Source: an uncultured Porphyromonadaceae bacterium (GTDB lineage Bacteria > Bacteroidota > Bacteroidia > Bacteroidales > Muribaculaceae). From it: DNA of 64,000 bases. The notes beneath the pieces are model-generated. The model had not been told where the DNA came from. It was given only the letters and a program-made list of their open reading frames with translations, and did no database searches. Shown piece by piece: positions 53,614-61,454 of this stretch (its first letter is position 1; each line of letters begins with the position of its first letter). Position numbers and translations under genes: made by a program. The stretch spans positions 123,193 through 187,192 of the forward strand of contig URCF01000003.1 of the NCBI GenBank assembly GCA_900546365.1, given 5' to 3'.

Positions 53614-55602
53614 ATGAAAAGAATATCATTTATCCGCCATATCGTGCTGTTCGCGCTGATGCTTTGCGCCGCGTCTGCACTCGCCAAGGCTCCGAAACTT
53701 GCTCCATCCTACGCTTGGACCACGCTTCCACCGCTTGGGTTGCATCAAGAGGCCACCATCGACACCCTGTTGTATAATTATTATCAAAAGTCCGTGCCCT
53801 CGGAAGTGTCGGCGGCCTATGCCACCACCGGCAATCTCGGAGCCGAGGGGATGAACATGCTGTTTTTCGAGCGTGAGCCGATGAGTGACTTCTTTTTCCG
53901 CGATGCTATTCTGCCTTGGCTTCCTGCTCAAGGTTCGCATAAATATTACAACACCCGTGTGCCGATGACACTGCTGAGCTACAATGCCGCCGGTGGAAAA
54001 CAGGATTCGCAGGACAGGCTGAAAGCTGTGTTTTCCGGAAATGCCGGTCCGCGATTTCAGTTCGGTGCCGATTTGGACTATATCTATTCCAAAGGCTCCT
54101 ATGAAAATCAGGCCGTGAAAGATATGATGTGGGGGTTGAGTGGTTCGTATATCGGCGACCGCTATGAACTGCAGACTTTCTTCAATCACTACAACAATCT
54201 CAACAAGGAGAACGGCGGTATCACAGATGACCTATATATCATTGATCCTGCGGTGCTCCAGGGCGGCTCGGCAAGCATTACTCCCAAAAGCATCCCCACG
54301 CGGCTGTCCGGGGCCCACACACGCATCAAGGGTCAGGAGTTCTACATGAACCATCGCTATAAGTTGGGATTTTGGAAAGAGACTCCGCCCAACGACACTA
54401 TTCCCGACGACACTATTCCGCATCGCACTTACGTGCCTGTGTCAAGCTTCATATGGACCCTGGACTATAATAGCGCGAGCCATGTGTTTGACAATACCAA
54501 TATAGAGGAGGCAAGCGATTTCTGGAACAATTTCTACCTATCCTCCGACGGCACCCACGACCGCACATCCTACTGGTCGCTGCGCAACACTTTCGGCGTG
54601 TCGCTCCTCGAGGGGTTCAACAAATACGCCAAAGCCGGCCTCTCAGCCTATCTCACTCACGAAATCCGGCGCTACAACCTTGAGGTTGATCCCGCTCAAA
54701 TAGAGTACCGTCCGGAGCATCTCACTGCTCTGCCGGCTGATATGCCCGCCATCGGGGGCACTACCGAAAATCTCCTGTGGGTTGGTGCCCAGCTCACCAA
54801 GCAGCAGGGAAAACTGTTCCGCTACGAGGCTACCGGTAAAATAGGTGTAGTCGGTCCGGCCGCAGGCGAAATTGATGTCGCCGGAAATATCAGCGCGCGC
54901 TTCAAATTCTGGAAAGATTCGGTGAAAGTGACCGGCTACGGCTCTTTCGCAAATAAAACCGCTCCTTTCCTGATGAACAACTATGTGTCCAATCATTTTA
55001 TTTGGCATAATGACTTCGGCAAAACACGCAGCATCCGTGCCGGAGGCCGTCTGGATGTCGGATTCACCGACACCCATCTCGACATTGGCGTGGAGAATGT
55101 GCAGAACCACATCTATTTCAACAATTCCGGTCTCCCGGTGCAGTATGGCGGCAGTGTGCAGGTGTTCAGCGCGTCGCTGCAGCAGAATTTTAAGGTGGGT
55201 ATCCTCCACTGGAACAACTCTGTGACCTATCAGACTTCCACCGAAACTTCAGTAATCCCCATGCCGAAGCTTGCCGTTTACTCCAATCTTTATATCCTGT
55301 TTCGGATTGCCAAAGTGCTCCAGGTGCAGTTTGGTGTGGATTGCGATTACTACACCAAGTACAACGCTCCGGTGTACCAGCCTGCCACAACGGCCTTCTG
55401 CAATCAGAACGAAGTGGAAGTCGGCGGCTACCCGTTCTGCAGCGCCTACCTCAACATGAAGCTCAAGAAGGCCCGCTTCTATGTGCTCATGTCCCATGTC
55501 AATCAGGGGATGTTTGGCGGCAACAAATATTTCTCCATGCCCGGATATCCTCTCAATCCTCGCCGCTTCCAGCTCGGTATATCTGTGGATTTCGCAAACT
55601 AA
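53614..55602 (+). CDS. Putative porin, outer-membrane beta-barrel
   Basis: 662 residues from the ATG at 53614, which begins a clear signal peptide (to about residue 24, ASALAKA); an in-frame ATG at 53584 lies upstream of the -7 box and is not usable from this promoter. The body is rich in alternating aromatic and polar residues, and the sequence ends with RRFQLGISVDFAN, typical of a barrel. It matches the Bacteroidetes 'putative porin' family. There is no plug domain, so it is not TonB-dependent. It is followed by a solute-binding protein 11 bp later, which may be co-expressed. Confidence 0.75.
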   Translation: MKRISFIRHIVLFALMLCAASALAKAPKLAPSYAWTTLPPLGLHQEATIDTLLYNYYQKSVPSEVSAAYATTGNLGAEGMNMLFFEREPMSDFFFRDAILPWLPAQGSHKYYNTRVPMTLLSYNAAGGKQDSQDRLKAVFSGNAGPRFQFGADLDYIYSKGSYENQAVKDMMWGLSGSYIGDRYELQTFFNHYNNLNKENGGITDDLYIIDPAVLQGGSASITPKSIPTRLSGAHTRIKGQEFYMNHRYKLGFWKETPPNDTIPDDTIPHRTYVPVSSFIWTLDYNSASHVFDNTNIEEASDFWNNFYLSSDGTHDRTSYWSLRNTFGVSLLEGFNKYAKAGLSAYLTHEIRRYNLEVDPAQIEYRPEHLTALPADMPAIGGTTENLLWVGAQLTKQQGKLFRYEATGKIGVVGPAAGEIDVAGNISARFKFWKDSVKVTGYGSFANKTAPFLMNNYVSNHFIWHNDFGKTRSIRAGGRLDVGFTDTHLDIGVENVQNHIYFNNSGLPVQYGGSVQVFSASLQQNFKVGILHWNNSVTYQTSTETSVIPMPKLAVYSNLYILFRIAKVLQVQFGVDCDYYTKYNAPVYQPATTAFCNQNEVEVGGYPFCSAYLNMKLKKARFYVLMSHVNQGMFGGNKYFSMPGYPLNPRRFQLGISVDFAN

Positions 55603-55613
55603 TCTGTCACTGA

Positions 55614-56435
55614 ATGAAAGCTCTATTCTCTCCCAAACGCAAAACTCCGGCTTTCTATGTCGCCCTCCTTGCTGTGGTGGTGGCGTTGATGTTCATGCTC
55701 AAGCAGTGCAGCTCGCGCTCGGTGTTCCACTCTGTTGAGGCATCCCCGTCGGGCGGCGACACCATCGATGTGGCTGTGGAGTATTCTCCGCTGTTGCTCT
55801 ACCGCTATGACGACACCATCGGCGGCCTCAACTACGATATGATAAGACTTATAGCCTCGCGTGAGGGGCTGACTCTGAAATTCCATCCCGTCACCGCCAT
55901 ACCCGAGGCTCTGGACGGCCTTGACAAAGGACTCTACGACATAGTGATTGGCGACCTTGCGGGTACCGCCTATTTTCAGGAGCGTTATATCGTCACCGAA
56001 CCGGTATATATCGACAGGCAGGTGCTGGTGCAGATCAAAGATTCCAATATGGTGCGCAGCACTCTCGACCTCGGCGGCATGGATGTGTGGGTGCCGGCCA
56101 ACGCTTCGGTAATCAATCGTTTGAGCAACCTTTCTGCTGAGATTGGCGACAGCATTATGGTGCACGAGGATGCTGAATACGGTGCCGAGCAGCTGGTGAT
56201 GCTGGTGGCCACCGGCGAGATTGAGCGGGCTGTAGTAAACGAAACTGTGGCGCAGGCTGTCGGTGCCGACTACCCACAGTTGGATGTGGGCACCCGTGTG
56301 TCGTTCAGCCAATTTCAGCCTTGGATATTGAACAAGAATGATTCCGTGCTGGCCCAACGCCTCGACACCGCGATTGTGCATTTCAAGCTCACACCTGAAT
56401 ATAAGGAACTGTTGCGCCGCTATTCATTGCGGTAA
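55614..56435 (+). CDS. MltF-like extracellular solute-binding protein (family 3), without lytic domain
   Basis: 273 residues. A basic N-terminus and a membrane segment (about 14-30) end near Cys32 (L-K-Q-C), which is a poor lipobox, so an uncleaved anchor is possible. The rest is a periplasmic binding-protein type 2 fold: IDVAVEYSPLLLYRYDD, GLNYDMIRLIA, LDKGLYDIVIGDLA and a C-terminal LTPEYKELLRRY. MltF joins such a domain to a lytic transglycosylase; here only the binding part exists. It probably senses or binds peptides, amino acids or muropeptides. It follows the porin closely and converges on htpG. Confidence 0.75.
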   Translation: MKALFSPKRKTPAFYVALLAVVVALMFMLKQCSSRSVFHSVEASPSGGDTIDVAVEYSPLLLYRYDDTIGGLNYDMIRLIASREGLTLKFHPVTAIPEALDGLDKGLYDIVIGDLAGTAYFQERYIVTEPVYIDRQVLVQIKDSNMVRSTLDLGGMDVWVPANASVINRLSNLSAEIGDSIMVHEDAEYGAEQLVMLVATGEIERAVVNETVAQAVGADYPQLDVGTRVSFSQFQPWILNKNDSVLAQRLDTAIVHFKLTPEYKELLRRYSLR

Positions 56436-56473
56436 AAAAACAACATCCGGAGCCGTAGTGGCGCCGGATGTTG
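56434..56473. terminator. Bidirectional terminator between the MltF-like gene and htpG
   Basis: CAACATCCGG (56441-56450) pairs with CCGGATGTTG (56464-56473), with GCC/GGC inside. On the minus strand it is followed by seven T (complement of A at 56434-56440), so it ends htpG strongly; on the plus strand only TTGG and A-rich sequence follow. Confidence 0.8.
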
Positions 56474-56492
56474 GAAAAAGTTGACTTCGTTG

Positions 56493-58547
56493 TTAAAGCA
56501 ATGATACCGAGCGGCGGATGAAGGCATTTAGTGCTTCGCCTTTCAGCAGGCCGTTGGCCAGAAGCGCGAGGTCGATTGCCTGGCGCACAAGAGGCTGATT
56601 GTTGCCAAACTCTGTGACCACTTTTTTCTCCTCGGCACGCTGATGAGTGATCTGCTGCTCAAGTTGGGTGAGTTGTTTCTGGTCATCATCGGACAGTTTT
56701 TCCGCGCTATTTTTTGTTTTGTCTCTGAGCTCGGTTGATTGCTTGTTGGCATTATCGATGGCGGCGAATATGTCGGCCAGCTGCGGCTTCAATCCGCTGT
56801 TGGCAGCCTCGGTGATTTTCTTGATCACAGGGCTCTCAGTGTTCACAATCAGATTGTAGCTGTCGGGGAGCTCACCGTAGAAACTCATACCCGGCTGCAT
56901 GGCGGCCATATCTTTCATTCGGCGCATATATTCATTTTGGGTGATCAGGATGGGGTTGGCATCCGGATTGAGCGCTTCAAAGGTCACCACAAACTCGGCT
57001 TTATCCACTTTCGGCAGCTGTGTGCGGTAGAGCTCGGTGAGCATCTCGCGCTCGTTGGCTTCCATCTCCACGCTCTTGCGGTCGGCCTTGGGAATAAGGT
57101 TGTCAACCACATCGGAGTCCACGCGCACAAACCGTGCCTTGGTGAGCTTCGACTCAAGAAGCCCTATGAAGTGGCTGTCGAGCTGTCCGTCCATCAGCAG
57201 CACATTATACCCCTTGTCAGTGGCGTCCTTGATGTAGGTGAACTGGTCTGTGGGGTTGGTGGCATAGATATACACCACATTGCCATCCTTGTCGGTCTGC
57301 GAGCCTTCAATCAGGGTGCGATATTCCTCAAGGGTATAGAATTTGCTGTCGGTGTCCTTGAGCAGGGCGAACTTCATTGCGGCATCGCAGAATTTTTCAT
57401 CGGTGAGCATGCCGTACTCAATGAAAATCTTTATGTCATCCCATTTTTGCTCAAACTCCTGACGGTTGTCCTTGAATATCTCCTCAAGTCGCGAGGACAC
57501 CTTTTTGGTGATGTAGCTTGAGATTTTTTTCACGGCGGTGTCGCTCTGGAGGTATGAGCGCGACACATTCAGAGGGATGTCGGGGGAGTCAATCACGCCT
57601 TGAAGCAGCATCATGAACTCGGGCACAACTCCTTCCACAGAGTCGGTCACATACACCTGGTTGCAATAGAGCTGAATGCGGTTTTTGGTGATTTCGAAAT
57701 TATTCTTGATTTTTGGGAAAAACAGCACACCGGTGAGAGTGAATGGGTAGTCCACGTTGAGGTGAATCCAGAACAAGGGGTCGTCCTGACCGGGATAAAG
57801 TTCATGGTAGAATGAGCGGTAGTCATCGTCGGTGAGCTCCGACGGTTTCTTGGTCCATGTGGGCTCGGTGTTGTTGATCACCTTATCCTTGTCGGTGTCC
57901 ACATATTTGCCATCTTTCCACTCCTGCTCCTTGCCGGATATTACTGGCACGGGGAGGAACCGGCAATACTTTTTCAGGAGCGAATCGATTTCGGACTGCT
58001 CCAGGAAATTCTTGTTCTCATCGTCGATATACAGCACGATGTCAGTGCCGCGCTCGGCTTTCTCAATCTTCTCCATGGAGTATTCAGGCGAGCCGTCGCA
58101 GCTCCACTGCACAGCTTCAGCACCTTCCTTGTAGCTCAGGGAGCGGATTTCCACCTTCTTGGCCACCATGAATGCCGAGTAGAATCCTAGGCCGAAATGG
58201 CCTATGATGGCGTTGGCGTTGTCCTTGTATTTTTCAAGAAACTCTTCAGCACCGGAAAATGCAATCTGGTTGATATACTTGTCGATATCCTCGGCAGTCA
58301 TGCCGATACCATGGTCGCTGACGGTGAGAGTGCCGGCCTCCTTGTCCACGCTCACGCGCACATTCAGATCACCGAGCTGACCTTTATATTCGCCAAACGA
58401 TGACAAGGTTTTGATTTTCTGTGTTGCGTCAATCGCGTTGGACACGAGCTCACGGAGAAAAATCTCATGGTCGCTGTAAAGAAATTTTTTTATTACCGGA
58501 AAGATGTTCTCGGTGGTTACACCGATTTTGCCAGTTTGATTGCTCAT
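56493..58547 (-). CDS. htpG: Chaperone HtpG (Hsp90)
   Basis: 684 residues from the ATG at 58547 (the frame is open to 58610, but that adds 21 residues unlike the family, over the clpC terminator). The ATPase domain has FLRELVSNAIDATQKI, DHGIGMTAEDIDKYI and GHFGLGFYSAFMVA. The middle domain has ITGVLFFPKIKN-type sequence and LNVSRSYLQSD. It is about 60 residues longer than E. coli HtpG, mainly through a charged insert near 620-650, as in other Bacteroidetes. clpC lies upstream in the same direction with a terminator between. Confidence 0.95.
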   Translation of the reverse strand: MSNQTGKIGVTTENIFPVIKKFLYSDHEIFLRELVSNAIDATQKIKTLSSFGEYKGQLGDLNVRVSVDKEAGTLTVSDHGIGMTAEDIDKYINQIAFSGAEEFLEKYKDNANAIIGHFGLGFYSAFMVAKKVEIRSLSYKEGAEAVQWSCDGSPEYSMEKIEKAERGTDIVLYIDDENKNFLEQSEIDSLLKKYCRFLPVPVISGKEQEWKDGKYVDTDKDKVINNTEPTWTKKPSELTDDDYRSFYHELYPGQDDPLFWIHLNVDYPFTLTGVLFFPKIKNNFEITKNRIQLYCNQVYVTDSVEGVVPEFMMLLQGVIDSPDIPLNVSRSYLQSDTAVKKISSYITKKVSSRLEEIFKDNRQEFEQKWDDIKIFIEYGMLTDEKFCDAAMKFALLKDTDSKFYTLEEYRTLIEGSQTDKDGNVVYIYATNPTDQFTYIKDATDKGYNVLLMDGQLDSHFIGLLESKLTKARFVRVDSDVVDNLIPKADRKSVEMEANEREMLTELYRTQLPKVDKAEFVVTFEALNPDANPILITQNEYMRRMKDMAAMQPGMSFYGELPDSYNLIVNTESPVIKKITEAANSGLKPQLADIFAAIDNANKQSTELRDKTKNSAEKLSDDDQKQLTQLEQQITHQRAEEKKVVTEFGNNQPLVRQAIDLALLANGLLKGEALNAFIRRSVSLL

Positions 58548-58595
58548 ATATTTGAAATTTTGATTGTTGTCGTTGATATAACAAACAAAACAAAA

Positions 58596-58624
58596 AAAAT
58601 GCCACATCAATGATGTGACATTTT
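58596..58624 (-). terminator. Terminator of clpC
   Basis: AAAATGCCACATCA (58596-58609) pairs with TGATGTGACATTTT (58611-58624), with one mismatch pair, and on the minus strand the stem runs into eight T (complement of A at 58592-58599). It is about 28 bp after the clpC stop. Confidence 0.75.
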
Positions 58625-58651
58625 GTCATGATTTTGAATGTTAAACATGTT

Positions 58652-61210
58652 TTAAGATTGCTCGGGGTGTGACACTGATGTGACTATTTTGTCAGTTGTC
58701 TTGTCATAGTCCACCGCTATCACATCGCCCGGCTTGAGGTTGGAGTTGATGATCATCTCGGCCAGTTCATCCTCAAGATATTTCTGGATGGCTCGTTTGA
58801 GCGGGCGGGCGCCATACTGCGCGTCATACCCCTTCTCGGCGATGTAGGATTTGGCGTCCTCACTCAGTTGCAGCTGATAGCCGAGCATATTCATGCGTGC
58901 GTAGAACCCGGCGAGCTCGATGTCGATAATCTTGAAAATAGCCTCTTTGTCGAGCTGGTCAAACATGATGATGTCATCTATACGATTGAGGAATTCCGGC
59001 GAGAAAGCCTTGTTGAGAGCTTTCTGCAGCACGCCGTGGGAATACTCTTTGTCAACCGCAGGAGTGTTGAATCCCACGCCCGAACCGAACTCCTTGAGCT
59101 GGCGGGTGCCGATGTTGGAGGTGAGGATGATGATGGTGTTCTTGAAGTCGATGCGGCGGCCAAGGCTGTCGGTGAGGCGTCCTTCGTCCATCACCTGCAG
59201 CAGAAGGTTGAACACATCGGGGTGAGCTTTCTCAATCTCATCAAGGAGCACCACGGAGTAGGGGCGTCTCCTGACTTTTTCGGTGAGCTGTCCGCCCTCT
59301 TCATAACCCACATATCCCGGAGGCGCACCCACAAGACGGCTCACGGTGAATTTCTCCATGTATTCACTCATGTCCATCCGGATGAGGGTGTCGGCGGAAT
59401 CAAACAGATATTCGGCGAGCTTCTTGGCCAGATGGGTTTTACCCACGCCTGTCGGGCCGAGAAACATGAAAGTGCCGATAGGTTTGTTGGGATCCTTCAG
59501 ACCCACACGGTTGCGCTGTATTGCCTTTACAATCTTGTCGATGGCGGCATCCTGACCAATGATGGCGCTTTTGAGCTGGGGAGCCATGCTTCTGAGTCTG
59601 AGCCCCTCGGCTTGTGCGATGCGTTGCACCGGCACGCCGGTCATCATGGCCACCACTTCGGCCACCTGCTCCTCGTCCACGGTTTCGCGGGAGTTGTTGA
59701 GCTTCATCTCCCACTCGTGCTTGGCGTTGTCAAGCTCGGTGCGGAGGTTCTGTTCCTGATCGCGGAACGAAGCAGCCTTCTCGAAATCCTGCGACTGCGC
59801 AGCCTCAAGCTTCTGTTTGGCGGTCTCCTCCACCTTCTTTTCAAGTGACTCGATTTCCTCGGGCACAACAATGTTGGTGATATGCACACGCGATCCGGCC
59901 TCGTCCATGGCATCGATAGCCTTGTCAGGGAAAGTGCGGTCGCTGAGGTAGCGTTCGGTGAGCTTCACACAGGCGTCAAGAGCGGCATCGGTGTAGTTCA
60001 CATTATGATGTTCCTCATATTTGTCCTTGATGTTGTGGAGAATGGTGAGCGTTTCCTCGGGAGAGGTGGGCTCCACCATCACCTTCTGAAATCTGCGCTC
60101 CAGCGCACCGTCCTTCTCGATATTCTTGCGATATTCGTCGAGGGTGGTGGCACCGATGCACTGAATCTCGCCGCGGGCGAGCGCCGGCTTGAGCATATTG
60201 GCGGCATCCATCGATCCCGACGGGTTGCCGGCACCGACAATAGTGTGGAGCTCATCGATAAACAGGATGATATCCTTGTTCTTGGCCAATTCGTTGAGAA
60301 TGGCCTTGATGCGCTCCTCAAACTGGCCGCGGTACTTGGTACCGGCCACCAGCGAGGCCATGTCAAGCGATATCACGCGCTTGTCAAACAGAGCACGTGA
60401 CACCTTGCGCTGCACAATTCTCAGGGCCAAACCTTCAACAATGGCCGACTTACCCACGCCGGGTTCGCCAATAAGCACGGGGTTGTTCTTTTTGCGGCGG
60501 CTTAAAATCTGAGCAAGCCGTTCAATCTCCACCTCGCGTCCCACCACAGGGTCAAGGCGACCCTCCTCGGCGGCACGGGTCATATCGTTGCCGTACTTGT
60601 CGAGGGCAGGGGTGTCGTTGCCGCGCTTGGAGCCGGTTTTGCGTTGGGTGGAAGCCGTAGCTTCGGTGTCGGAGCCTGACTGACGGAGCTCATCATCGTC
60701 TTCATCGTCCTCGTCGGCATCCTCAAAGTCGGCGCCATCGCGGGGGACGGCGGCATCGGGGGCCACAGCGTGAAACAGAGCCTTGTAGTCCACGCCGGCG
60801 GCAATAAATGGTTTGATATAGTTCATCTCTTTGATTTCGGGATTGTGGAATATTGCGAGCAGCAGATGTTCCTCGTCCACATTGTCGTTTTTAAGTAGTC
60901 GAGCCTCAAGCACGCTGAGCTTTATGAGCCTGTTGGCCAAGTCGCTGACACCTACCTGGACGATAGGGCCTTCCGAGGGCACACGGTCGGTGCCCATTTC
61001 AAAAAGAAGTTCGTCAAGCTTCTGGCGCAGGTCGTAGGCGGAGGTGTTGGTGCACACCTTCTCCACGAGGGTGAACGGTTTGCCGGAGGCATCGCTGAGC
61101 AGTGCCATCAGCAGGTGTTCGGGGTTGACCACATCCATGTTGTGGCTTGCGGCAACTCTTGCGCTCTGCGTGAGTGTGTTTTGCAGTTGTGGTGAAAAAC
61201 CGATGTTCAT
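58652..61210 (-). CDS. clpC: ATP-dependent Clp protease ATP-binding subunit ClpC
   Basis: 852 residues from the ATG at 61210 (the open frame reaches 61282 without family sequence). An N-terminal Clp repeat domain (1-145, [16 protein letters not shown]) is followed by an acidic low-complexity linker (about 160-190), AAA domain 1 with [15 protein letters not shown], a middle coiled coil with a UVR-like helix (about 415-465), and AAA domain 2 with [20 protein letters not shown]. It unfolds substrates for ClpP. It is divergent from gyrA across 244 bp. Confidence 0.95.
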   Translation of the reverse strand: MNIGFSPQLQNTLTQSARVAASHNMDVVNPEHLLMALLSDASGKPFTLVEKVCTNTSAYDLRQKLDELLFEMGTDRVPSEGPIVQVGVSDLANRLIKLSVLEARLLKNDNVDEEHLLLAIFHNPEIKEMNYIKPFIAAGVDYKALFHAVAPDAAVPRDGADFEDADEDDEDDDELRQSGSDTEATASTQRKTGSKRGNDTPALDKYGNDMTRAAEEGRLDPVVGREVEIERLAQILSRRKKNNPVLIGEPGVGKSAIVEGLALRIVQRKVSRALFDKRVISLDMASLVAGTKYRGQFEERIKAILNELAKNKDIILFIDELHTIVGAGNPSGSMDAANMLKPALARGEIQCIGATTLDEYRKNIEKDGALERRFQKVMVEPTSPEETLTILHNIKDKYEEHHNVNYTDAALDACVKLTERYLSDRTFPDKAIDAMDEAGSRVHITNIVVPEEIESLEKKVEETAKQKLEAAQSQDFEKAASFRDQEQNLRTELDNAKHEWEMKLNNSRETVDEEQVAEVVAMMTGVPVQRIAQAEGLRLRSMAPQLKSAIIGQDAAIDKIVKAIQRNRVGLKDPNKPIGTFMFLGPTGVGKTHLAKKLAEYLFDSADTLIRMDMSEYMEKFTVSRLVGAPPGYVGYEEGGQLTEKVRRRPYSVVLLDEIEKAHPDVFNLLLQVMDEGRLTDSLGRRIDFKNTIIILTSNIGTRQLKEFGSGVGFNTPAVDKEYSHGVLQKALNKAFSPEFLNRIDDIIMFDQLDKEAIFKIIDIELAGFYARMNMLGYQLQLSEDAKSYIAEKGYDAQYGARPLKRAIQKYLEDELAEMIINSNLKPGDVIAVDYDKTTDKIVTSVSHPEQS

Positions 61211-61342
61211 ATATTTGTTGTCCTTTCCTTGTTGTACTATAATTAACGTAAGATGCTTGCAATAATTATGCCAAAGCAGCACACAAACCTCTATAACAAA
61301 TATTATAACAATTTAAAAAGCGTTTATGATGCAAAACCTGCG

Positions 61343-61370
61343 TTTGTTAAATAAAAAATTAGTATCTTTG
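61343..61370 (+). promoter_or_regulatory. Promoter of gyrA
   Basis: TTTG (61343-61346) and TATCTTTG (61363-61370) are separated by 16 bases, shorter than the usual 19-21. The leader to the gyrA ATG would be about 80 bases. Confidence 0.6.
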
Positions 61371-61454
61371 TATGATGTTTCAGGCATCGTGTCCATTGCG
61401 GGGCGAACGGTGTCCTAACCTTTAGATAACTAACGAAAAGTGAAAATATAACTT

